Assembly (NCBI GenBank): GCA_028864955.1
Contig: JAGWLE010000014.1
Span: forward strand, 1-11,145
DNA: 11,145 bases
Source: Patescibacteria group bacterium
GTDB lineage: Bacteria > Patescibacteriota > Minisyncoccia > Phycocordibacterales > PALSA-1337
Direction: 5' to 3'
In this document: piece by piece, positions 5,971 to 11,145 of the stretch
Layout of the letters: every line of letters starts with the position of its first letter
Numbering within the stretch: the first letter of the stretch is position 1
Made by a program: the position numbers and the translations under genes
The notes under the pieces: model-generated
Told to the model about the DNA's origin: nothing
Databases searched by the model: none
What the model saw: only the letters and a program-made list of their open reading frames with translations

Positions 5971-6129
5971 CTACTTCTTCGACTCCTTGAAGACCACATG
6001 CTTCCTCAGTTTGGCGCTGTACTTCTTGAGCTCAATCTTTTTCTCGACTTTCTTCTTATTCTTGCGCGACCAGTAGACTTCGCCGGTTTCCTTGTTGCGC
6101 AGCACGATTAGTTGAGTTTGCTTGGCCAT
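5971..6129 (-). CDS. rpmG: 50S ribosomal protein L33
   Basis: The frame encodes 52 residues starting MAKQTQLIVLRNKETGEVYW, then SRKNKKKVEKK, IELKKYSAKLRKHVVF and KESKK. This is the typical L33 pattern: a beta strand, a lysine-rich loop and a conserved KKY-P/S-LRKH-like end. It lacks the CxxC pairs of zinc-binding L33 and so is of the zinc-free type. It binds 23S rRNA near the E site of the large subunit. It precedes tRNA-Trp on the same strand. secE and nusG, often next in this cluster, are not in the window. The start at 6129 lacks a Shine-Dalgarno. Confidence 0.95.
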   Translation of the reverse strand: MAKQTQLIVLRNKETGEVYWSRKNKKKVEKKIELKKYSAKLRKHVVFKESKK

Positions 6130-6149
6130 GACGATGTTTTAGTCGGTGT

Positions 6150-6178
6150 ACTGTAGCAGACATCTACCTGGAAGGCAA
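6150..6178 (-). promoter_or_regulatory. candidate promoter of rpmG
   Basis: On the minus strand TTGCCT (6173-6178), a 17-nt spacer and TACAGT (6150-6155) match consensus at 4 of 6 positions each. A TTGACA further up (6216-6221) with TAAAGT (6191-6196) has an unfavourable 19-nt spacer. Confidence 0.35.
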
Positions 6179-6246
6179 GCTTCCGAGTAAACTTTATGTC
6201 ATCCGAACGATTATCTGTCAAACTGGTCTGACGCTTCAGAAAGATC

Positions 6247-6252
6247 TACAAT
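6247..6252 (+). promoter_or_regulatory. -10 box placing the alr transcript start at or next to its ATG
   Basis: TACAAT (5 of 6 to consensus) is followed by exactly 6 nt (CGAGCT) and then the alr ATG. No Shine-Dalgarno is present. The geometry predicts a leaderless mRNA. Confidence 0.5.
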
Positions 6253-6258
6253 CGAGCT

Positions 6259-7428
6259 ATGCTCAACGTGCTCACCTGGCTCTCGCGCCGGCGATTTCCG
6301 TACGAGACGCTCATCACCGTGGAAGTATCGCGCGGCCGATTGCTGCACAACCTCAATGAATTTCGCAAGATCGCGCCGCGCGACCCGGAAACCGGCTTGC
6401 GCCTCGTGGCGCCTGTCCTCAAAGCAAACGCCTACGGCCATGGCCTTTCGGAAGTGGCGCGCATTCTGGCACACGAAAAAGGCATCCCCTTTGTGGTGGT
6501 TGATTCATATTTTGAAGCGGTGGCTCTTCGCTCCTACGGACTTCCCCACGAGATATTGGTTATCGGCTACACGCGGCCAGAGACCATTTTGTCATCACGG
6601 TTGCGCAAGGTTGTGTTCACGGTTACCTCCCTCGAAACCCTGGAAAGCCTCGAACAGACGGATTGGCGCCTGCCCATACATCTCAAGATCGATACCGGCA
6701 TGCATCGCCAAGGAATCCTGCCCGATCAGGTCAATCGCGCCTCTGAACTGCTTTCGGAAAATCCGCTGATCGAACTGCGCGGCCTCTGCTCGCACCTGGC
6801 CGACGCCGACAACACCGATCCATCGATGACAGAAGGCCAGATCGCCATCTGGAACAAGATAGCCCGCCGATTCAAGAGTGATTTCGCGTCACTCCGGTAT
6901 ACGCACCTTTCGGCGACTGACGGACATCGCTACACCGCCGACATCGAGGCAAATGTCTCGCGTCTCGGCCTCGGCCTGTACGGCTTGGCTGACGGCTCAG
7001 CCTTTACGCCCCGGATAGACCTCCATCCCGTACTGGAAATGAAGACGATCATCACCGGCATCAAACGCATCAGCCGCGATCAGAGCATCGGCTACGGCGG
7101 TACGTATAAAGCTCCGCGCCAGATGACGGTGGCTACTATTCCCGTCGGCTACTTTGAAGGTATCGATCGCCGGCTTTCAAATGTCGGTTTTGTCGAACTC
7201 GATCATAAAGGCGCGCACTGCCCGATCGTCGGCCGCGTGAGCATGAATATCACCTCCATCGACATAAGCAGCCAGCCGGACATCGGGATCGGATCGGTCG
7301 TCACGGCCATCAGCAATACCCGCTCCGATCCAAATTCCATCGAATCAATGGCGCGGCTATGCGCAACCATCCCTTACGAAATAGCTGTGCACATACCGGC
7401 GCACCTGAAACGGCTGGTGGTGTCTTGA
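6259..7428 (+). CDS. alr: alanine racemase
   Basis: This PLP enzyme converts L-Ala to D-Ala for peptidoglycan. The 389-residue product has normal family length. Visible motifs are the PLP-lysine segment VLKANAYGHG (K55, Y59), the beta/alpha-barrel, KIDTGMHRQG (143-152, R150 as the PLP-ring arginine), the second catalytic tyrosine in SIGYGGTY (Y279), and the C-terminal VGRVSMN motif with substrate-contact M329. Two deviations are visible. The usual GRVCMD motif reads GRVSMN, so the aspartate is N330. The phosphate-binding HxxNS segment reads HLSATDG (216-222). Fold and catalytic pair are intact, so the enzyme is probably active. It is followed 39 nt later by pgl on the same strand. Confidence 0.95.
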   Translation: MLNVLTWLSRRRFPYETLITVEVSRGRLLHNLNEFRKIAPRDPETGLRLVAPVLKANAYGHGLSEVARILAHEKGIPFVVVDSYFEAVALRSYGLPHEILVIGYTRPETILSSRLRKVVFTVTSLETLESLEQTDWRLPIHLKIDTGMHRQGILPDQVNRASELLSENPLIELRGLCSHLADADNTDPSMTEGQIAIWNKIARRFKSDFASLRYTHLSATDGHRYTADIEANVSRLGLGLYGLADGSAFTPRIDLHPVLEMKTIITGIKRISRDQSIGYGGTYKAPRQMTVATIPVGYFEGIDRRLSNVGFVELDHKGAHCPIVGRVSMNITSIDISSQPDIGIGSVVTAISNTRSDPNSIESMARLCATIPYEIAVHIPAHLKRLVVS

Positions 7429-7455
7429 CACAAACCATACGGGCGGCTTTTTTTG

Positions 7456-7461
7456 TATAAT
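7456..7461 (+). promoter_or_regulatory. perfect -10 box placing the pgl transcript start at its ATG
   Basis: TATAAT, a perfect -10, is followed by exactly 6 nt (CCTATA) and the ATG at 7468. A perfect TTGACA lies at 7425-7430, across the alr stop codon, but its 25-nt spacing is too long. A run of seven T (7448-7454) precedes the box without a clear hairpin. Confidence 0.55.
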
Positions 7462-7467
7462 CCTATA

Positions 7468-8208
7468 ATGATCAATCCCAAAATTGGAAAGCTGATGGTT
7501 TTCAAACAGCCGTCGGAACTGGCTCAATTTGCTGCCCAGCACATCATTTGCCTGGCCAAGGAAGCAATCGAGCATCAAGATCGATGCACGTTAGTCCTCG
7601 CCGGTGGAACAACTCCAAAGGCAGTCTACGAATTGCTGGCGGACCATTTTTCAAAGGAAATCGAATGGAACAAGGTATTTCTGTTTTTAGGTGACGAACG
7701 TTTCGTCCCAAACGACCACAAAGATAGCACGTATCTCATGGTGAAGAACTCGCTATTGAACCGGATCACCATCCCAGCCAAAAACATCTTTCCGGTCCCA
7801 ACCTTTGCTTCCTCTGTGGACGAAGCTGCCAGACTCTATAACAGCACTATCGTCGAGTTCTTTGGAAACTCTACTCCAAAGTTTGATCTGGTGCTTCTGG
7901 GAATGGGTCCGGATGGACACACGGCCTCGCTTTTTCCGACATCACCGACACTGATTTCAAAAAATCTTGTGGCCGCGGAAACGAACTCGCCCAAGCCGCC
8001 ACTACAACGAATAACTCTTACGTACAGAGCATTTAATGGCGCTGACAATATTGTTTTTATGATAACTGGCGCTGATAAGGCACACACGCTGCGAGAAGTT
8101 TTGGGGGCAAGACAGGACTTCCATCGCCTTCCGGCGCAGGGCATCAGACCTCATGATGAACGTTTGCTATGGCTCGTCGATAAAGAAGCCGCCAGTCAGC
8201 TAGACTAA
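7468..8208 (+). CDS. pgl: 6-phosphogluconolactonase
   Basis: The enzyme hydrolyses 6-phosphogluconolactone to 6-phosphogluconate in the oxidative pentose phosphate pathway. The 246-residue protein belongs to the NagB/DevB fold. It shows LVLAGGTTPK (42-51), the phosphate-binding GDERFVP (75-81) followed by HKDS, the signature LLGMGPDGHTASLFP (143-157), RITLTY (181-186) and the C-terminal RLLWLVDKEAA. The ATG at 7468 is chosen over an in-frame TTG at 7453 because the extra codons would overlap the TATAAT box and the added residues (MYNPI) look foreign to the family. It follows alr on the same strand, but the -10 box suggests its own transcript. Zwf and Gnd are not in the window. Confidence 0.95.
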   Translation: MINPKIGKLMVFKQPSELAQFAAQHIICLAKEAIEHQDRCTLVLAGGTTPKAVYELLADHFSKEIEWNKVFLFLGDERFVPNDHKDSTYLMVKNSLLNRITIPAKNIFPVPTFASSVDEAARLYNSTIVEFFGNSTPKFDLVLLGMGPDGHTASLFPTSPTLISKNLVAAETNSPKPPLQRITLTYRAFNGADNIVFMITGADKAHTLREVLGARQDFHRLPAQGIRPHDERLLWLVDKEAASQLD

Positions 8209-8283
8209 TTTAATTTAGAGATATTTTGCAAACTCAGAACTTTTCTGTAGTCCAAAGACGCCATTCAGGCACCCTAGTTCAAT

Positions 8284-8477
8284 TGTGCGGAGGGAGGGAT
8301 TTGGTCCTTACAGGACAAGTACAGGCTTCGCATTTTCTCTAATCTCGCTACGCTCGATTCTCGAAAATATGCTCAGCCTTTTCAAATCCCGCCACGCAAA
8401 GCGCTCAAGCGCTTTGCTCTGCGCCCACTCAAAAATCCGCTATCGCGGATTTTCTCGTGTGCGCAGGGAGGGATTTG
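8284..8477. repeat. direct repeat of the tRNA-Tyr 3' end enclosing a hairpin-rich spacer
   Basis: The 20 bp at 8284-8303 match 8458-8477 at 19 positions (GTGCG then AGGGAGGGATTTG). The right copy spans the 3' end and T arm of tRNA-Tyr. Between the copies are hairpins: GTCCT/AGGAC (8304-8308 and 8312-8316), an imperfect stem from GCATTTTC to GAAAATATGC (about 8330-8372), GCAAAGCGC/GCGCTTTGC (8396-8404 and 8409-8417) and AAAATCCGC/GCGGATTTT (8432-8440 and 8445-8453). The last hairpin, read on the minus strand, ends in TTTTT and may terminate tRNA-Tyr. No protein-coding frame is credible here. The preceding 8209-8283 shows nothing recognisable. Confidence 0.8.
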
Positions 8478-8543
8478 AACCCCCGTAGCCCATAGGGCGA
8501 TGGATTTACAGTCCATTGCAATTGACCGCTCTGCCACCTGCGC
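8460..8543 (-). tRNA. trnY: tRNA-Tyr (GTA anticodon)
   Basis: An 84-nt class II tRNA reads on the minus strand. The acceptor GCGCAGG pairs with CCTGCGC, with discriminator A. The D stem is GCA/TGC. The anticodon stem ATGGA/TCCAT holds loop CTGTAAA (anticodon GTA). The long variable arm is GCCC-TAT-GGGC, and the T arm loop is TTCAAAT. CCA is not encoded. Confidence 0.97.
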
Positions 8544-8560
8544 TCGTGACATCGACACCC

Positions 8561-8582
8561 GGCGATGCCCGAGAGCATCGCC
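8561..8582. repeat. 8-bp inverted repeat upstream of tRNA-Tyr
   Basis: GGCGATGC (8561-8568) and GCATCGCC (8575-8582) form a stable hairpin with a 6-nt loop. It lies 17 nt upstream of the tRNA 5' end. No U-tract follows on either strand. It could be a weak terminator for the regulator gene or an operator. Confidence 0.45.
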
Positions 8583-8649
8583 GCAAAAGATCGCGCATGT
8601 AGTCTAGCAGTTTTCGGATGGTTTAGCCAGACACCGAGCCGGGGCCGAC

Positions 8650-9450
8650 CTACGAACACATCGCCCTGACTTCGGAGACTATCTGATCGAGTGATGTTGC
8701 CGCTTTAACCAAGAACTTTTGAGCGCCGAGCGCGCGCGCCTTTTCTATGTCAGACGGCTTGGAAAGGTTTGATAAAACCATTTTTGGAACAGCGCGTAAT
8801 CTGGCGTCGGCATTGACCGCCTGCAATATGTCAAAACCGCTCATGCCCGGTAGTATGAGATCGACGACGATCACGTCAGGAATGACGCTTTTCAGCGTGT
8901 CGAGAGCCTCTTCGCCATTCTTCGAATGATACAGATCAAAACCCGAAGACAGAAGCTTCTTGGCCAAGATCGTACCGATCAGGCGGTCATCCTCGACCCA
9001 CAAGAGCTTCTTTTTGGCGACATTTTGCGCGCCGCCAGCCGCCATATTGGCAGCAAGACCGGCGTGATTGAACTGGCGGTTTATCTTGGTTACGATATCA
9101 GCCGGGTCGGCGTGAAGTGCCATGATGTATTCAGCCACGCTGCCAGGCGGCACGTTGCGCATATTGATGGGCACACCCTGAGTCGAGAGCAGGAATACGG
9201 GAATCTTGGCTAGCAGGGGTTCGGCTTGCTTCTTGGAGAGAACGGTGTAGCCGTCAATGCCAGGCAGGGTGATGTCGATAAGCACCAGATGCGGTAACGT
9301 GTCGTAGATCGATTTCAAGCCCTCGGTGCCGTTCTGCACGCTGGTGACATGATCGTAGCCGTCCTTATTCAAGGCGACTGCCAATTGATTCCCGAACGAA
9401 CCATCGCCGGTTATGATCAAAATTTTCTCGGTCTTGGAACTGACAGTCAT
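8650..9450 (-). CDS. tandem-receiver (REC-REC) response regulator without output domain
   Basis: The 266-residue protein consists of two CheY-like receiver domains, at about 9-127 and 147-264, joined by an Ala/Gly-rich linker (130-143). REC2 is canonical: acidic pocket VEDD (152-155), phosphoacceptor D197 in VVDLILPG, switch S227 in VLSNLS and K249 in FLVKA. REC1 keeps the acceptor D59 (LIDITLPG) and S89/T90, but only one clear pocket acid (D16). The conserved lysine position in EYIMALHA is not a lysine, so it may be phosphorylated poorly or act as a pseudo-receiver. No DNA-binding or enzymatic output is present, which suggests a phosphorelay or protein-interaction role. No histidine kinase is adjacent. 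It lies 89 nt downstream of the HtrA gene on the same strand. It has no Shine-Dalgarno. Confidence 0.92.
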   Translation of the reverse strand: MTVSSKTEKILIITGDGSFGNQLAVALNKDGYDHVTSVQNGTEGLKSIYDTLPHLVLIDITLPGIDGYTVLSKKQAEPLLAKIPVFLLSTQGVPINMRNVPPGSVAEYIMALHADPADIVTKINRQFNHAGLAANMAAGGAQNVAKKKLLWVEDDRLIGTILAKKLLSSGFDLYHSKNGEEALDTLKSVIPDVIVVDLILPGMSGFDILQAVNADARLRAVPKMVLSNLSKPSDIEKARALGAQKFLVKAATSLDQIVSEVRAMCS

Positions 9451-9464
9451 GGTAAAATGATGAG

Positions 9465-9475
9465 ATTATATTATA
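9465..9475 (-). promoter_or_regulatory. overlapping -10 boxes upstream of the REC-REC gene
   Basis: Two perfect TATAAT hexamers overlap by one base on the minus strand (9470-9475 and 9465-9470), 15-20 nt before the ATG. The -35 region (TGGAAG at 17 nt) is poor. They would let the regulator be transcribed separately from htrA. Confidence 0.4.
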
Positions 9476-9539
9476 TCGTACTTGCATCAGGCCTTCCAGA
9501 TATGCCGGAACCGCATTTATCAACAGCGCGGATCGGTTG

Positions 9540-10469
9540 TCAGATATAGGCGCTGATGGCTCCCTTGATCGAGTTGATCGGGATCGAAAAGCTGATATTG
9601 CTCGAGCCTGAGACAGTGGCCACATTCATGCCGATAACATCGCCGGAAAGATCGATAAGCGGTCCTCCCGAATTGCCGAGATTGATGGAGGCATCGGTCT
9701 GGAAGACGCCATTCAAGGTCTCCGAATTTCCCTGCGGATCGGATGCGCTGATGGTTCGATCAAGACCGGAAATGATGCCGACCGACACGGAATTGTTATA
9801 CTCGCCGAGCGCATTGCCGATAGCCACCACGGTTTGCCCCAGTTTTACGGCCGATGAATCGCCCAGAGACGCGATGGTCGGATAGGTACCGTCAATTTTG
9901 ATCACGGCCACGTCGTTATTGGGATCGCGGTAAACAACCGTGGCGGTTTTTTGCGAGCCGTTCGACAGAAGCACAGTGTAATCGGCACTGGTATCCGATA
10001 CGACGTGACGATTGGTGAGGATGTAGCCGTTGTGGGATATCAGAAATCCCGATCCGGCGCCGATCTGCTGCATGTACGAACCCTTCTGCTGATAGACGGG
10101 GATCTGGAAGTTGAAATCTTTGAACAGCGGGTTGTCGCCAAAGGGATTCACATATTGCACCTGGAGATTTGGCACATCCTTGGAAATAACCACCGAGACG
10201 ACCGCCGGCGCGCTCTTGGCGACCGCGGTCGTCAAGAGCTGATCCTGGGTTTTGCCGGAATTAGCCACCTCATGCGCCAGAGCGTTAGCGGTAGCGGCAA
10301 CACTCCGCGTCGTCGAGGCCTGCGATTGCGAAAGTGACTGGTATCTGGATTCGAGCAGGCTGATCTGGCGGCTCAATGAGGCAACCTCATTGAGATTGAA
10401 CATGCCGACGCCGAGGGTCACCAAAAAAGCCGCCACAACTACCAGCTTGAATAAGGCATTCATGGACAT
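9540..10469 (-). CDS. membrane-anchored HtrA/DegS-like serine protease lacking a PDZ domain
   Basis: This 309-residue S1C-family (trypsin-fold) protease has an N-terminal membrane anchor (7-24) and a predicted coiled coil (about 27-70). The catalytic domain runs from about 78 to 309. The triad is visible: H155 in TNRHVV, D186 in NNDVAVIKID and S267 in GNSGGP, with oxyanion context LGNSGGPLID. A glycine-rich entry GAGSGFLIS (137-145) and LGDSSAVKLGQTVVAIGNAL are typical of HtrA. The chain ends directly after the protease fold (ISFSIPINSIKGAI), with no room for the PDZ domain that controls DegP/DegS. Substrate recognition must therefore differ, perhaps through the coiled coil or a long loop LA at about 100-135. 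It likely works in extracytoplasmic protein quality control. Start at ATG 10469; a second ATG lies 6 nt on. Confidence 0.94.
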   Translation of the reverse strand: MSMNALFKLVVVAAFLVTLGVGMFNLNEVASLSRQISLLESRYQSLSQSQASTTRSVAATANALAHEVANSGKTQDQLLTTAVAKSAPAVVSVVISKDVPNLQVQYVNPFGDNPLFKDFNFQIPVYQQKGSYMQQIGAGSGFLISHNGYILTNRHVVSDTSADYTVLLSNGSQKTATVVYRDPNNDVAVIKIDGTYPTIASLGDSSAVKLGQTVVAIGNALGEYNNSVSVGIISGLDRTISASDPQGNSETLNGVFQTDASINLGNSGGPLIDLSGDVIGMNVATVSGSSNISFSIPINSIKGAISAYI

Positions 10470-10513
10470 ACAGACGGTACGAGAGCGGCCGTCATTTCGG
10501 TGTCCAGGCCCGG

Positions 10514-10547
10514 AGCGAGGTCGGACCTAGCGAGGTCGGACCTCGCT
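10514..10547. repeat. tandem palindromic repeat at the end of the hydrolase gene
   Basis: A 15-bp unit, AGCGAGGTCGGACCT, occurs twice in direct tandem (10514-10528 and 10529-10543). Each unit contains the palindrome AGGTCGGACCT. The second extends to a 9-bp stem, AGCGAGGTC/GACCTCGCT, around one central base (10529-10547). It covers the hydrolase stop and the last residues (SEVRPR). No U-tract follows on the minus strand. Confidence 0.9.
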
Positions 10548-11144
10548 GTCCCTGATATCGGCCACTATTCCTGGAAAATCCTCAAGTAGGAAATGGCCCT
10601 TGTCCGCACATACGCGCGACTCTGCTCGTGGCAGAAGCCTTTGATATTTGGCCAGATCGCCAAAATTAACGACAGGATCGTCTTTGCTATGGTACAGATG
10701 GACTTTTGGCCCAAGCTCGGCCAGACGCGCCAATTTTCCATCGAGCATGAAATCGACAATTTTGTCCGCCGGCCCAGTCGCATATGGCGCTGCCACCAGA
10801 AAGACGGATCCGATGTCTTTCGGAAATTCAGCCTCCGAGATATATTTGGCCAGGAAAATGCCGCCGAGTGAGTGACCAACAAAGATTACGCCATCCCGCA
10901 TGAACGGCACGAGCTTGTCGAAATATATTTTCCACTCCAGATACTTGGCGTTTGCTGCGCAAGGCATGATCGGTTTGATGACGGCGTAGTCCGGGCCGAG
11001 CGCTTCTTGCAAGCCGTCGCGCCAGCGCTTCCTTGTGAGTGCCGCGAAATCATCCGCCGTAAACGTCTCGGCTTTGAGATCTTCAAGGTATGCATCGTAC
11101 GAGTCGTACGTTGAGCCGCCGTGGATGAAGATAATCTGTGTCAT
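10527..11144 (-). CDS. small alpha/beta hydrolase (RBBP9/YdeN-like)
   Basis: The 205-residue alpha/beta-hydrolase begins with the strand-plus-oxyanion motif IIFIHGG (4-10). The nucleophile elbow is GHSLGG (S92). The candidate acid is D156 in SKDDPVV (D155 less likely), and the histidine is H184 in KGHF. The layout fits the compact RBBP9/YdeN-type serine hydrolases. There is no signal peptide, so it is probably cytoplasmic. The substrate cannot be told from the sequence. The start at 11144 is one base from the window edge, but the motif spacing fits a complete N-terminus. The last six codons lie within the tandem palindromic repeat, so the C-terminal SEVRPR is probably repeat-derived. The HtrA gene starts 57 nt downstream. 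Confidence 0.85.
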   Translation of the reverse strand: MTQIIFIHGGSTYDSYDAYLEDLKAETFTADDFAALTRKRWRDGLQEALGPDYAVIKPIMPCAANAKYLEWKIYFDKLVPFMRDGVIFVGHSLGGIFLAKYISEAEFPKDIGSVFLVAAPYATGPADKIVDFMLDGKLARLAELGPKVHLYHSKDDPVVNFGDLAKYQRLLPRAESRVCADKGHFLLEDFPGIVADIRDSEVRPR

Positions 11145-11145
11145 G

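Noticed and set aside
5811..5999. A 62-codon minus-strand frame between rpmG and tRNA-Trp.
   Set aside because: It overlaps the end of rpmG and the whole inverted-repeat element and has no protein-like pattern.
7453..7467. In-frame TTG extension of pgl.
   Set aside because: The codons coincide with a perfect TATAAT box and have no Shine-Dalgarno; the ATG at 7468 fits the family N-terminus.
8285..8488. A 67-codon plus-strand frame ending in RREGFEPP.
   Set aside because: It is read through the palindromic spacer and antisense through the tRNA-Tyr 3' end; the hairpins and repeat explain it better than a protein.
8284..8543. A phage or integrative element att site at tRNA-Tyr.
   Set aside because: The repeats are only 174 bp apart and no integrase or phage gene is present; kept only as a repeat observation.
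1..11145. CRISPR array, toxin-antitoxin module or insertion sequence.
   Set aside because: No regularly spaced repeats, no transposase or nuclease motifs, and no adjacent small toxin-like pair; DUF397 alone is not sufficient.

Overview
The window looks like part of a small bacterial genome of the Patescibacteria (CPR) type, most like a parcubacterial lineage. This is inferred from gene content, not from a marker gene. Pointers are an ECF sigma factor paired with a DUF5667 membrane protein, a Pro/Thr-linked fibronectin-III surface protein, a short secreted protein with a Kre9/KNH-like beta-sandwich, an HtrA protease without a PDZ domain, tRNAs without an encoded CCA, few Shine-Dalgarno sequences, and several -10 boxes very close to start codons. 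UGA is used as a stop (for example alr and the sigma gene), so the recoded Gracilibacteria/SR1 code does not apply.

Layout from left to right. Positions 1-1456 (minus) hold an ECF sigma factor whose stop overlaps the start (ATGA) of a DUF5667 single-pass membrane protein that runs off the left edge, probably a sigma/anti-sigma pair. Divergent from them, 1637-2626 (plus) encodes a secreted protein with two FN3 domains. Two back-to-back terminators separate it from a 137-residue protein of unknown function (2758-3171, minus). That gene has the best promoter and the only strong Shine-Dalgarno seen. Then comes rarA (3306-4484, minus), and divergent from it a small orphan DUF397 protein (4608-4829, plus).

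Positions 4922-5128 carry a degenerate piece of a TMEM175-type potassium channel. It is followed by a membrane-anchored Kre9/KNH-like protein (5149-5661, minus), tRNA-Trp, a 119-bp structured inverted repeat, and rpmG (ribosomal protein L33). The order rpmG then tRNA-Trp is a familiar ribosomal arrangement, but the secE-nusG genes that often follow are absent. On the plus strand alr (alanine racemase, peptidoglycan D-Ala supply) and pgl (6-phosphogluconolactonase, oxidative pentose phosphate pathway) follow each other. tRNA-Tyr (minus) lies beyond them, and next to it is a palindrome-rich stretch carrying a second copy of the tRNA 3' end.

The right end (minus) has an alpha/beta hydrolase, a PDZ-less HtrA-family protease and a tandem-receiver response regulator, all read in the same direction. 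A tandem palindromic repeat forms the end of the hydrolase gene.

No mobile element, CRISPR array, toxin-antitoxin pair or defence system is recognisable. The most unusual items are the 119-bp inverted-repeat element between rpmG and tRNA-Trp, the hairpin-rich duplicate of the tRNA-Tyr 3' end, the shared -10-to-ATG spacing of exactly 6 nt at three genes (suggesting leaderless mRNAs), the orphan DUF397 gene and the TMEM175 fragment.
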